Shown here in pieces: positions 20,001 through 28,083 of a stretch of DNA of 64,000 nt. The notes under the pieces were generated by a model. The model did no database searches, was not told the origin of the DNA, and saw nothing but the letters and a program-made list of their open reading frames with translations. The stretch is from Neolewinella persica DSM 23188 (GTDB lineage Bacteria; Bacteroidota; Bacteroidia; Chitinophagales; Saprospiraceae), in the NCBI RefSeq assembly GCF_000373105.1, contig NZ_KB890414.1:113620-177619 (forward strand), given 5' to 3'. Every line of letters begins with the position of its first letter. The stretch's first letter is position 1. Position numbers and translations under genes: made by a program.

Positions 20001-22411
20001 CTGGCATCCCCATTAACCTGAACAATGTTCTATTCAGCAATGCCGGAGGCAACGGAAAAATCCAGGCGGAATTCGTTCCGTCAAGCGCCGTTATGGCCAA
20101 CGCTGTCGTCTTCAACGGAAACGGCCAGGTGGACCTGGCCATGACCACCGACACCCTGATTATGGCCCCGGGAAAGTCTTACGTATTCCGGGCTAACAAA
20201 ACCCAGTTCATCAATAAATACTGGCAGGTTATAGGAAACAACTGTACACCTATCTCCCTGCAATCAAGCATACTGGGCACTGCCGCTACGGCAAGCATGC
20301 CGGTACAGGGAGAGATTCTTGCTGATTTCATCCAGATGCGAGACATTACCGGGGTGGGCGGGGCCAGCTTCCTGGCAGGCTCACGGAGTACGGACATTGC
20401 CAACTCTAACCTTAACTGGGTCTTCGAAACTGCTCCGGAATTCGAAACTGTAGGTTTCTTAGGGGAGGATCAAACACTGTGTGCTGGTGGAGATGTAACC
20501 CTTAATGCCTATAATTTCAGTCCGGGAGAAACCTACCGCTGGCAGGATGGCTCGACCGACACCACCTTCACCGCCAGCGCGGCAGGTACTTACGCTGTGG
20601 AGGTAACGTTTCAGACAAGTTGTGTTATCAGAGACAGTATTACCGTACTCGATGCCGCGGATTTTGAAGTTGCACTGCCTGATGACCCCGTCATCTGTGC
20701 CGGCGATACCCTGATCCTGAGCGGAGATGCCGGCATTAACTCCGCCGACTACCTCTGGCAAGACGGCAGTACCTCCCCTACCCTGGCCGCCTTTGCCACT
20801 GGTTTCTATAAATTAGTGGTCGATTTAGGTGGGTGTGAAAAATCCGACAGTACGTTGGTCACCGTTACCGATCTGCCAACCGTCACCCTGGGGCAGGACC
20901 AGGTAGCCTGTGATCAGGAGGATTTTACGCTAACTGCTAACGTCAGTGCCGAAAGTTTCCAATGGCAGGATGGCTCAACGGGCACAACTTTCACCAACGA
21001 CCAGCCCGGTTTTTACTGGGTGGAAGCCTTAAACGGTGCCTGCCCCGTCCGGGACAGCGTTGAGGTGACCTACGTTACGCCAACGACCGTTGACCTGGGC
21101 ACCGACACGACCTTATGCGTTGCCAACCAGTTCACCCTAAATGCCGGAGCCCCAGGGTATGATTACACCTGGCAGGACGGTAGTGGCGGACAGAACTTTA
21201 CGGCCGTTGCCAGCGGACAATACTTCGTAGAAATCGATACGGCCGGCTGTACTTCCTCCGACACGATAAACCTGGTCTTCCCGGACCTGCCCGTTATCGA
21301 CGTCGTTGACGGCTACGAGATCTGTGACGGTGAGACGTTCCGGCTCGTCACCCAAACGCCTGCTGACGCAATTCGGTGGGACAACGGGCAGAACGGCTCT
21401 GAGTTCGTGGTCACCGTCGGCGGCAACTTCTCCGTGTCCATGGATTTTGGCACTTGTACGGTAGACAAACCATTCCAGGTAGACTTTCTCGCGCCGCCGG
21501 TGGTAGAGCTTGGCCCGGACGTAACGGAATGCGAAGGCATCCCAGTAGTACTCGATGCCGGGATGACCGGCGTTTGGCAAGACGGCTCAACGGCAGCGAC
21601 CTTCAGTACACTGATGCCCGGTGAATTTAAAGTGGTTGTCACCGACGGTCCTTGTATGGTAGCAGATAGCCTGAACGTGACCTTCCTGGCCGCCCCGGAA
21701 TTCTCTCTCGGCGACGATCAACTTGCCTGCGAGGGTGAAGTCCTCAACGTAGCCGTCACGCCCAACAACCTGGGCATCATATTCTGGGACGACGGGTTGG
21801 ATGTCGCAAACCGATCATTCACGAGCTCCGTACTCCACTGGGTCGAAGTAGAAGACGCCAATGGCTGTATTACCCGGGACTCGGTTCAGCTTACCTTCCA
21901 GGCACCTCCGGAGCTGGAATTAGGGCAGGACACGACGGTTTGTGACGATCGGCCTTACCTACTTACCCCCCTGGCCGGACCGGGTAACCTCTCGTGGCCC
22001 GACGGCAGTGCCAGTCCCGAATTCGAAGTGATATCCCCTGGACCTCTTGTCGCGACCCTGGACGATGGCGTATGTTTGGTCAGGGACACCGTGATCATTA
22101 CCCAACGAGAATGTTTAGACTTCAAGGCTTATATGCCGACAGCCTTCTCTCCCAACTTCGATGGTGTCAACGATGAATTTCGTCCGGGAACTAACCCTCG
22201 GATCGAAATCATTTCCTATCGAATGGAAGTTTTTGACCGTTGGGGAGGACTGCGTTTCGCCTCAGATGACATCACCAATGGCTGGGACGGAATGGATGCA
22301 GGTCAGGCAGTAGAAATGGGCGTGTACCTCTACAGCATCGAACTTACCTATCGGGATGACCGGGGGGTTGGTTCTGCGGTGATTGGGGGGGACGTTACGG
22401 TAATAAAGTAG
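17024..22411 (+). CDS. Giant secreted repeat protein with T9SS type B (gliding-motility-associated) C-terminal domain
   Basis: The start at 17024 is chosen because it begins a signal peptide (MRFSAFLLRTSLLGLFVLSS, then LLNLSAADYY) and lies downstream of a -7 box. The 1795-residue product has three large beta-rich repeats. Each opens with a Y-W-I-G-G-T-G-N-W-like motif, near residues 28, 406 and 775. From about 1140 to 1690 come eight Ig-like repeats of about 70-90 residues. These have a DxxxC-G start, a central WQDGS or variant, and C-x-x-xDS at the end. The last 90 residues are a type B T9SS signal with YMPTAFSPNFDGVNDEF. Such proteins are surface adhesins or mineral- and polymer-binding proteins in gliding Bacteroidota; the exact ligand is unknown. 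The paired Cys of each repeat suggest disulfides. Confidence 0.88.
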   Translation: MRFSAFLLRTSLLGLFVLSSLLNLSAADYYWIGGTGNWSDISHWATTSGGVTTHAQAPGSDDDVYFDANSFTGPGQTVTLNTDIIFCRNLDWRGATGTPTFTGGRSVTVMVYGSLELIPAMTYTMNGSIVFTGDLPDNTVNFSANLAGTNLTFSGGGDWTLTGPVAVDSTLFFNEGTLSTDGQPVTTGYFRSDTDASRTLNLGASRLTIRKNTWRPYPEAYATITWPSLWIDARNLTLDAGTSTVTLRGNRTDLYFEGPGTLAFNEVVLDAAMGNSRLIRWGDQNGFGTEPTVSFARLDLFHRTELSGSYAFDQLELHPGQQYRFRSGDTFTIGDLVAVGDCQGDIDLGGTDAGTPAIFTSSAPITADFVTLSSLQAGGAGSFTANNAIDLGGNTGWTLNQRPTSDFYWIGGTGNWNDPMHWSATSGGPASGCVPSLADDVYFDGNSFSATGQTVNVNIENAGCRNMSWAAATFRPFFAGPDDHRMRVAGSLAFTQNMEHTFAGSYFFTSSMMGNTLTSAGQDFNQDVTFEGSGEWTLTDSLHVEYFLYFRSGTLRTNDQAVNTNFFWANTSDVRELYLGGSYITLESRNNIYFYSEMQLLADNLTFDAGTSVIEFTGGYNGGLYAYGNGALTLNVVLFSSTYGSLYQSIFDPANPSPLAVDSLLYYNSGSLGGENNINYLYFQPGRTYELANGSTQNITELDAGGSCDAGHTNIIHSYPETTSSISLPPGQSFDRLFLQGITVTGGAPAIANNSVDGGGNSGWTINEEASRTLYWVGGDGDGDWFDRAHWSLTSGGMGGECVPTPIDDVIFDEGSPLSPGIGFSVINGTTNTVFCHNIDWTAGLTVPVYFQVNQLRVAGSFTNRSTALNFQSNPVIFYGAEDQTITTGGIRFYQFIMRPTGTYTFLDDLEGEDIVHQTGTVNFANQLAELRHIRVEFSVNPKFLNLGSTHFKIYGETDPYIRGLYVYSDSKVTIDPGTSLLEFTGFNADIDAGIPINLNNVLFSNAGGNGKIQAEFVPSSAVMANAVVFNGNGQVDLAMTTDTLIMAPGKSYVFRANKTQFINKYWQVIGNNCTPISLQSSILGTAATASMPVQGEILADFIQMRDITGVGGASFLAGSRSTDIANSNLNWVFETAPEFETVGFLGEDQTLCAGGDVTLNAYNFSPGETYRWQDGSTDTTFTASAAGTYAVEVTFQTSCVIRDSITVLDAADFEVALPDDPVICAGDTLILSGDAGINSADYLWQDGSTSPTLAAFATGFYKLVVDLGGCEKSDSTLVTVTDLPTVTLGQDQVACDQEDFTLTANVSAESFQWQDGSTGTTFTNDQPGFYWVEALNGACPVRDSVEVTYVTPTTVDLGTDTTLCVANQFTLNAGAPGYDYTWQDGSGGQNFTAVASGQYFVEIDTAGCTSSDTINLVFPDLPVIDVVDGYEICDGETFRLVTQTPADAIRWDNGQNGSEFVVTVGGNFSVSMDFGTCTVDKPFQVDFLAPPVVELGPDVTECEGIPVVLDAGMTGVWQDGSTAATFSTLMPGEFKVVVTDGPCMVADSLNVTFLAAPEFSLGDDQLACEGEVLNVAVTPNNLGIIFWDDGLDVANRSFTSSVLHWVEVEDANGCITRDSVQLTFQAPPELELGQDTTVCDDRPYLLTPLAGPGNLSWPDGSASPEFEVISPGPLVATLDDGVCLVRDTVIITQRECLDFKAYMPTAFSPNFDGVNDEFRPGTNPRIEIISYRMEVFDRWGGLRFASDDITNGWDGMDAGQAVEMGVYLYSIELTYRDDRGVGSAVIGGDVTVIK

Positions 22412-22511
22412 GTGATGGCTATAATGCCTTTTTCATCCGGTGTATCTTTTGCTGACGTAGTCGTAAAAGTTTATCGGATGTATAAAAGGTGGTAGAGCAC
22501 GCGATTAGACA

Positions 22512-22562
22512 CATCGGATGAACTTCCATCCGGCTGCGCCAGGCTGGAAGATGCATCCGATG
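22512..22562. terminator. Hairpin between convergent genes (possible bidirectional terminator)
   Basis: CATCGGATG (22512-22520) pairs with CATCCGATG (22554-22562), and the inner CTTCCA pairs with TGGAAG. CATCCGATGAGCG is repeated directly at 22608-22620. It lies between the end of the giant T9SS gene and the end of the DJ-1 gene. No T run follows, so a terminator role is inferred from position. Confidence 0.5.
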
Positions 22563-22627
22563 AGCGAACCGCTGTATTTCGCGAAATCTAAAATTCTAAC
22601 TACCCTACATCCGATGAGCGCGTCGCA

Positions 22628-23191
22628 TTAACCAGCATTAAAAGCCATACTCTTCCGAATCTGCTCCGTCCGTTCGGGCCCAACAAATTTATTGCACAAG
22701 TAAAGGCCCAATGGAAGGGAGGAGGCAACGGCTCCTGCAGTAATTATCCCGTCATCTTCTACAATGACTTCTTTTTCAACGACTTCGCCGCAATAGGGGC
22801 GCAGTGCTGGGTATTCATTAAAGTGGGTAGTGGCCTTCCGCCCGTTCAGGAACCCAGCGGCGCCCAGCAGCAGAGCGCCGGTACAAACGGAGGTTTTGAG
22901 GGGGACCGGGGCGGCAGTCCTCAGCCAATTCATAAAAGTGGGGTCGTGTTGCAGTTCACGGGTGCCGAAGCCGCCGGGGACAAAAATGAGGTCGTAGTCG
23001 CTGAGGTCCGGTAAGACGCGGTCCATAACTATTTTCAGGCCGAAGTTATCGTGAACCTGTGGGGAGATCCCACACAGGTCCCAGGTAAAACCAGGCAAAT
23101 GGCCCTGGGACTGGAGTCGGCTCAGGGGATCGTAGAAGCCGATAAAGTCGAGCAGGGTGAGGTTATCGTAGAGGATGTAGGCGGCTTTCAT
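22628..23191 (-). CDS. DJ-1/PfpI family protein (isonitrile-hydratase-like)
   Basis: This 187-residue cytoplasmic protein has the DJ-1/PfpI (glutamine amidotransferase-like) fold. Asp15 in LTLLDFIGF and the nucleophilic Cys103 in KTSVCTGALLLGAAG match the subgroup that includes isonitrile hydratase and AraC-type amidase domains. KATTHFNEYPALRPY further supports this. The subgroup hydrates isonitriles or acts on small electrophiles, but substrates differ widely, so I leave the reaction open. It is transcribed away from the DUF1080 gene. A copy of the dispersed GC motif lies directly at the start codon, in the 5' leader. Confidence 0.85.
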   Translation of the reverse strand: MKAAYILYDNLTLLDFIGFYDPLSRLQSQGHLPGFTWDLCGISPQVHDNFGLKIVMDRVLPDLSDYDLIFVPGGFGTRELQHDPTFMNWLRTAAPVPLKTSVCTGALLLGAAGFLNGRKATTHFNEYPALRPYCGEVVEKEVIVEDDGIITAGAVASSLPLGLYLCNKFVGPERTEQIRKSMAFNAG

Positions 23192-23211
23192 GGGCGGGGG
23201 CGCGGGTGCAA
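23192..23211 (+). repeat. Dispersed GC-rich motif, degenerate solo copy
   Basis: GGGCGGGGGCGCGGGTGCAA abuts the DJ-1 gene start codon and would be in its 5' leader. An oppositely oriented copy lies 215 bp away in the DUF1080 gene. Confidence 0.6.
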
Positions 23212-23335
23212 TGAATGGGTTTCAGATAGCAAGGTACGGTGAGTTGCTGCTTGAGGACCGGAGTTAAAACCAATTCCTGGCTACTCGTTTTCCAATTCTT
23301 GTCTATCTTCCCTCCACATATTCATAACTACATTC

Positions 23336-24103
23336 ATGCAAATCAAACAACTTTTACTCCCTGCCGCCCTGCTTCTGCTGGCGGCCTGCGGAGGGCCGGG
23401 CACTGCTTCCACCGATTCTCCCGCTGCACCTGCGTCCGCGCCACCACTAACCCCTACAGAAAAGAAGGCCGGCGATTGGACCCCACTTTTCAACGGAACC
23501 GACCTTTCCGGCTGGCATACCTACGGCAAAGAAGGTGTGGGTGCTGCCTGGAAAATTGACGATGGTGCCATCCACCTTGACGTAGCCAACAAAGAAGGCT
23601 GGCAGGCCGAAGGCGGCGGTGACATCGTGACCGACAAAGCCTACGCTAACTACGAATTGGAACTGGAATGGAAAATCGGTGAGTGCGGTAACAGCGGCGT
23701 CATTTACAACATCGTTGAACTCGATGAATACGACTACCCCTGGCTTACCGGCCCGGAAATGCAGGTGCTGGACAACAAGTGCCACCCCGATGCCAAGATC
23801 AAGACCCACCGTGCCGGAGACCTTTATGATTTCATCTCCGTTGCGGAGGAGAATGTAAAACCAGCTGGCGAGTGGAACATGGCCAAACTGGTCGTTACCG
23901 ACGGTAAAGTTGAGCACTGGCTCAACGGCAAAAAGCAGGTTGAATACGTCAACAAAGGCCCGGAATGGGAAGCGATGATCGACAAGTCGAAGTTTAAGGA
24001 CTTTGACGCCTTTGGCATGTCTACCTCCGGCAAAATTTCCCTCCAGGATCACGGCGACGCGGTCTGGTACCGAAATATCCGGATTCGGCAACTTGGAGAA
24101 TAG
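23336..24103 (+). CDS. DUF1080 (3-keto-disaccharide hydrolase-like) lipoprotein
   Basis: This 255-residue lipoprotein has a signal peptide with lipobox LLAAC (Cys about 19). An Ala/Pro/Ser linker follows and contains a copy of the dispersed GC motif, read as A-A-P-A-S-A-P. The DUF1080 domain then runs from about 45, with LFNGTDLSGWHTYG and GNSGVIYNIVE. This domain is a concanavalin-like fold found in enzymes that hydrolyse 3-keto-glycosides and related sugars. The protein probably sits in the periplasm or on the outer membrane. The MFS transporter gene follows 133 bp downstream on the same strand, which suggests uptake of the released sugar. A long hairpin lies between the two. Confidence 0.9.
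   Translation: MQIKQLLLPAALLLLAACGGPGTASTDSPAAPASAPPLTPTEKKAGDWTPLFNGTDLSGWHTYGKEGVGAAWKIDDGAIHLDVANKEGWQAEGGGDIVTDKAYANYELELEWKIGECGNSGVIYNIVELDEYDYPWLTGPEMQVLDNKCHPDAKIKTHRAGDLYDFISVAEENVKPAGEWNMAKLVVTDGKVEHWLNGKKQVEYVNKGPEWEAMIDKSKFKDFDAFGMSTSGKISLQDHGDAVWYRNIRIRQLGE
23425..23442 (-). repeat. Dispersed GC-rich motif inside DUF1080 lipoprotein gene
   Basis: TGCACCTGCGTCCGCGCC is identical to the core of the 16.8-kb pair. It falls in the disordered linker after the lipobox. Confidence 0.85.
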
Positions 24104-24107
24104 TTGA

Positions 24108-24169
24108 GTAGTGAGTAGTAGGTAGTCCCCCGGCACACGTGCTATACGGAACTACCTACTACTCACTAC
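24108..24169. repeat. Long intergenic inverted repeat
   Basis: Arms of 19 bp (GTAGTGAGTAGTAGGTAGT and its exact complement) at 24108-24126 and 24151-24169 enclose a 24-bp loop. It begins 5 bp past the DUF1080 stop and could act as a transcript end or stabiliser. Confidence 0.8.
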
Positions 24170-24236
24170 AGGCTATTCACTCCCCACTAACCAATCTACC
24201 TATTTTACACTTCCATCTTCAAAAAAGCTTAAACAC

Positions 24237-25718
24237 ATGTCTACTACCACGACTAAAACGTTTGCGGACGTGCCGGCGAACCGCGACCGGCTCTTTTTTG
24301 CCAGTTGTATGGCCCTTGTCGTCACTTCGATGACCTTCGCCATCCGAGCGGCTACCCTTAAAGACTACACCTCTGATTTTGGTCTTTCCGATGCGGAGAA
24401 CGGGCAGGTTGCCTCCATGGTATTCTACGGTTTCCCCGTTGCCATGCTGATTGGAGGTTTTCTTTACAATCAACTCGGCCCCAAACTGCTATTGTTGGTA
24501 GCCTTCGTCTGCCACTTAATAGGTCTGACGCTGTGGTTTACCTCCTCCGGTTATTGGGGACTGATGGGTTCAACATTCCTTGTTGGATTTGCTAATGGTT
24601 CCGTGGAAGCAGCCTGTAACCCCTTGGTTGCAGACATGTATCCTGACAAGAAAACCCAGATGCTGAATAGATTTCATGTTTGGTTCCCGGGAGGATTAGT
24701 GATCGGTAGCCTGATTGCTTACTTCTTTGGTGGATCCCTGGGGTGGGAAATGCTAGTAGCTGTTGCCCTGGTACCAACCCTGATCTACGGTGCCCTAATT
24801 TTTGGGCAGACTTTCCCGAAAACCCAGAACATCGTCGGTGATATGGGAGAGAACATAAAAGGAGTGCTGACGCCGCTTTTCATCATCATGGCGCTTATTA
24901 TGACTGTCACTGCGACCACCGAATTTGGTGCAGGCCAATGGGTAGACCGAATCCTGGGTAGTTCCGGTGCTCATCCGATGATTCTATTAGGGCTTACTTA
25001 CGGCGTGATGGCTCTTGGCCGTTTCTTCGCCGGGCCAATTGTTCATCGTTTTAACGCGGTGGGAGTCTTGCTGCTATCTGCCATATTATCCGTGATAGGA
25101 TTATATATTCTGGGCAATTTTACCGGAGGTATGGTTTATATCGGCGCTATTGTATTCGGCTTAGGTATATGCTATTTCTGGCCGACAATGCTTGGCTTCA
25201 CGGCGGAGAACATTCCAAAGTCCGGTGCCCTCGGACTTGCCTTAATTGGCGGAGCGGGAATGCTTGGTGCCGGAATATGGCAGCCATTTATTGGAGGATG
25301 GATTGATAATTACCGGGGGGAAGCTTTGCGGGAAAACCCTGAATTGGTTGAGCAAGTAAGTAACTATTACCAGGAAAATCCTGACGAATTAGCGACAATT
25401 GAAAACCTTCCCGAGGAGGGAAATGACCGTACTCTGTCGCTTTATACGGCATATACAGGAACTCGTACCGGGTTGATGGAAGATTTAGCAGGTGAAGATC
25501 CTAATTCCGCCGAAGCAATGGCCATTAAACAAGAATTAGAACCGGCCAATGAGGTAGAACTCGCTGCGGGTCAAGGCACCCTCAGCCGCTTGTTGCTTTT
25601 CCCCGCAGTACTCATTGCCGTTTTCGCCGGGCTCTACTTTTTCATGAAGAACCGTACGCCAGCAGAGGAGGCAGTGCTTAATACTGACGCTATGTCTACT
25701 CCTGGTTCCGCAATGTAG
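24237..25718 (+). CDS. MFS transporter (sugar-type)
   Basis: This 493-residue inner-membrane permease shows the 12-helix major facilitator pattern. GPKLLLLVAFVCHLIG and ALGRFFAGPIV lie near the loop 2-3 and 8-9 regions, and GLGICYFWPTMLGFTAENIP is in the C-terminal half. A hydrophilic segment of about 85 residues (rich in Glu, Asn and Pro, residues about 360-445) precedes the last helix and is unusual. Related Bacteroidota permeases often sit beside DUF1080 or oxidoreductase genes for sugar derivatives, matching its upstream neighbour. The substrate is inferred, not shown. Confidence 0.85.
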   Translation: MSTTTTKTFADVPANRDRLFFASCMALVVTSMTFAIRAATLKDYTSDFGLSDAENGQVASMVFYGFPVAMLIGGFLYNQLGPKLLLLVAFVCHLIGLTLWFTSSGYWGLMGSTFLVGFANGSVEAACNPLVADMYPDKKTQMLNRFHVWFPGGLVIGSLIAYFFGGSLGWEMLVAVALVPTLIYGALIFGQTFPKTQNIVGDMGENIKGVLTPLFIIMALIMTVTATTEFGAGQWVDRILGSSGAHPMILLGLTYGVMALGRFFAGPIVHRFNAVGVLLLSAILSVIGLYILGNFTGGMVYIGAIVFGLGICYFWPTMLGFTAENIPKSGALGLALIGGAGMLGAGIWQPFIGGWIDNYRGEALRENPELVEQVSNYYQENPDELATIENLPEEGNDRTLSLYTAYTGTRTGLMEDLAGEDPNSAEAMAIKQELEPANEVELAAGQGTLSRLLLFPAVLIAVFAGLYFFMKNRTPAEEAVLNTDAMSTPGSAM

Positions 25719-25736
25719 TGGTATAGTAAATAGTCA

Positions 25737-25799
25737 AGCAATCTGAAATCAAACAGCTAAGTAATCAAGCATTACTTAGCTGTTTGATTTTGGATTGCT
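25737..25799. repeat. Long intergenic inverted repeat (29-bp arms)
   Basis: Arms at 25737-25765 and 25771-25799 are complementary, apart from two positions that become G-U pairs in RNA, so the stem is continuous for 29 pairs with a 5-nt loop. It separates the convergent MFS and DMT permease genes and probably serves as a shared transcript end. Confidence 0.85.
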
Positions 25800-25813
25800 C
25801 GACTTTGTAAAGA

Positions 25814-25835
25814 GGCGCGAACGCAGGATACAAAG
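25814..25835 (+). repeat. Dispersed GC-rich motif, degenerate copy
   Basis: GGCGCGAACGCAGGATACAA followed by AG and AAAG. It lies 14 bp beyond the long hairpin and 7 bp before the permease stop codon. Confidence 0.6.
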
Positions 25836-25841
25836 AAAGTT

Positions 25842-26747
25842 TTAAAGCAAGGCCTTCCGGGACAGCACCTCCGCACGATGCCGAAAGTACCGTTTCAGGC
25901 CCGCGTAGCCGAAGACGGCCACCAGAATCACCGCCGTACCCCAGTAAAAATTCGGATCAAGTTCCTCGGCGTCGTTGAGCAGGAAATACGCTAAGGCAAT
26001 ACCGTAGACCGGTTCCAGGTTAATCGTCAGGTTAGCAGCAAAAGCAGAGAGTTTTTTCAGCACCCGCAGGAAAAGGAAGTTGGTAAAAGTGGTACAGAGG
26101 ATGGCCAGGACGATCAGCCACAGCCAATCCATCGGAGTTGGCGGCCAAAATCTGCCGGGCATAAACGGCAAAAGCGGCGTGAGAAAAAGGGTGCCCGCTG
26201 ATAGTTCGATGAAGGTGATCCGCAGCGGATCGGCCTTTTCTACGTAGCGTTTGTTGAAAGACGAAAAGATGGCGACAAGCAGAGCAGAGAGCAATCCTAC
26301 CAGAATCCCTGGCGTCATCGAAGCGTCTACGCCATCGACGATCAACCAGATGCCGGGAAGGATAAAAGCGCCCAACAGCAGCTCATACCAGAGGAATTTC
26401 CGGCCGGTGATCCACGGCTCCACGATGCTGGAGAACAGGGAAGTGGTAGCCATGCAGATCAGCCCAACACTGGCGTTGGCCAGCTTAATGGCGCCGTAGA
26501 ACGTCACCCAGTGTAGCGCTACGATACAGCCCAGACCGGCAAAGATCAGCACCTGCTTGCGGCCAAGTTCTTGCATAATTCGCCCTACGCGGACAAAGGC
26601 AAACAAACTGAGGCTGGTGAGCATCACCCGCCACCAGACGAGGGTGACGGCATTGAGGGGAATGATATCTCCCAGGATGGCAGTAAACCCCCAAAGAAAA
26701 ACGGCAAGGTGGAGTTCCGCATAGGCGCGGGATTCGGAGTAGGCCAT
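25842..26747 (-). CDS. EamA/DMT superfamily permease
   Basis: The open frame extends upstream to 26900, but the start is placed at 26747. There MAYSESRAYAELHLAVFLWG leads straight into the first helix; the upstream residues look non-coding. The 301-residue protein has ten hydrophobic helices in two EamA repeats: VTLVWWRVMLTSLSLF in the first, LEPVYGIALAYFLLNDAEEL in the second. EamA proteins export or import small metabolites such as amino acids or nucleotides at the inner membrane. Substrate unknown. It converges with the MFS gene. Confidence 0.85.
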   Translation of the reverse strand: MAYSESRAYAELHLAVFLWGFTAILGDIIPLNAVTLVWWRVMLTSLSLFAFVRVGRIMQELGRKQVLIFAGLGCIVALHWVTFYGAIKLANASVGLICMATTSLFSSIVEPWITGRKFLWYELLLGAFILPGIWLIVDGVDASMTPGILVGLLSALLVAIFSSFNKRYVEKADPLRITFIELSAGTLFLTPLLPFMPGRFWPPTPMDWLWLIVLAILCTTFTNFLFLRVLKKLSAFAANLTINLEPVYGIALAYFLLNDAEELDPNFYWGTAVILVAVFGYAGLKRYFRHRAEVLSRKALL

Positions 26748-27168
26748 GTTGGTGCAATTGGGCTGTTCTGCAAAGGTCATCCAAAACATCGAGAAATTAA
26801 ACGTGAATTGGTCGACGATTTTCAGCCCGGGCGAGAATGGGGATAAAGGCTCGCGGAGCGTGCTAGTGCGGCGGCGCTTACTTGGCAGTACAACGGCCAA
26901 AGCCGCTGCGCGCGCTTGATTGGTTCTGACGGTAAGTACGTGTACAAGAACCGGGCTACCCTATTTGGAGAACGGACGAAGAATTGATGATCAATAGCTC
27001 GTAGCTTATCCCAGAAGCGTGATCAAATAGGACTGCCGGATTAGTGGCCGTCGTTAAATTGAGTTCTGGCTTCATGGCGCGGAGTTTGCGAATCAATCAG
27101 ATCAAGGCGGAAGAGCCCTACCTGGCGGGGGCGTTGATCTTTCCGCAGTAGGACCACTGTAAAAAGAG
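26748..27168. other. Intergenic region with possible gene remnants
   Basis: About 420 bp without a convincing gene. On the plus strand, a frame ending near 26990 encodes a protein-like tail (IGSDGKYVYKNRATLFGE then RTKN and stop). Another, at 27074-27151, reads MARSLRINQIKAEEPYLAGA then LIFPQ and stop. These may be remnants of decayed genes. I recognise neither. Confidence 0.3.
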
Positions 27169-27205
27169 AAAGGCCGGACCATCCATAATGGATGATCCGG
27201 CCTTT
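27169..27205 (-). terminator. Rho-independent terminator after the cupredoxin-like gene
   Basis: AAAGGCCGGA and TCCGGCCTTT form a ten-pair stem, extended by an inner CATCC/GGATG. On the minus strand TTTCTCTTTTTAC follows. It starts 23 bp past the stop codon at 27228. Confidence 0.9.
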
Positions 27206-27227
27206 CAATTTGAGATTAAGGTGGCAA

Positions 27228-27929
27228 TTATTTTACCGACACCTTATAGTGAGGTGTTGGGTTCAGGGGGCAGCTGTACTGGTAATCACCGGCAGGGAGG
27301 TAAACGACACCCGAGCGGCTGGTTTGTCCACGGCCAACTAATTCTTTCAATCCAGAATCCGCGACTTGCTCACCGTCTTCATCCTGGAGGTAAAAGCCAA
27401 GGTCTTTTTCTACGCTCAGATTTTCTACTTCAAAGACATAGTAACCTGGTGCCAGGTTCAGGCCGGAGGTTTCGTAGACGCCGGCAGTTTGGTTCAGGTG
27501 AATCACACGGGGAGTACCTACGTTGATCGTATAATGAGGCGTCGGGTTCAGCGGGCAACTGTATTGGAATAGGCCCTCGGTCAGGGTCACTATACCGGTA
27601 CGGCTGGTTTCACCATTGCCGATCAGCGCTTCAAGTCCGGAGTTCTTAACCTGCGCACCGGTTTTATCCTGCAGGTAAAAGCCGAGGTCTTTGTCTACTT
27701 CGGTATTGGTGACTTCAAAAATATAATCGCCGGGTGTAAGGTTCAGCAGTTGATTCGTGTACTCCCCCTCAATTTGGCTGAGCTGGATGACTGTAGGCGC
27801 AGCTTTCTTTGCCTTCATGGTCTCGCCTTTAGCGACCATATTATCCTTATGCGTCATTTGAGCAGTAGCGGAAAGAGAGAAGGTGAGCACCAAGGCCAGG
27901 AGGGAAAGAAGTTTTGCGAAATTTTTCAT
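27228..27929 (-). CDS. Secreted protein with two cupredoxin-like repeats
   Basis: The frame is open upstream to 28289, but the start at 27929 is chosen because it begins a signal peptide (MKNFAKLLSLLALVLTF, cleavage near ATAQ). The upstream part reads antisense through the rnr tail. The 233-residue product has two repeats of about 83 residues. Each has PG-DY/YY-FEV, a DLGFYLQD strand and a terminal YSCPLNPTPHY. The Cys-x6-His ending recalls the C-terminal loop of cupredoxins, but the Met and upstream His of a type 1 copper site are not evident, so metal binding is uncertain. A CATCTTTG box (one mismatch) about 45 bp upstream may be its promoter. Confidence 0.8.
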   Translation of the reverse strand: MKNFAKLLSLLALVLTFSLSATAQMTHKDNMVAKGETMKAKKAAPTVIQLSQIEGEYTNQLLNLTPGDYIFEVTNTEVDKDLGFYLQDKTGAQVKNSGLEALIGNGETSRTGIVTLTEGLFQYSCPLNPTPHYTINVGTPRVIHLNQTAGVYETSGLNLAPGYYVFEVENLSVEKDLGFYLQDEDGEQVADSGLKELVGRGQTSRSGVVYLPAGDYQYSCPLNPTPHYKVSVK

Positions 27930-28083
27930 TGCTTTATCAATTGTAGTTGTGATGGCTTTATCAGCCGTTTGATTTGATATTGCAAAGATGGAGGTCGCTG
28001 TAAGGGAAAAAAGTACCGGTTTTTCCCGATGGGAGGTCAGTTTTTCCCTTCGCCGTCCGCTCCGATCGTTCGGATCGGAGCAT

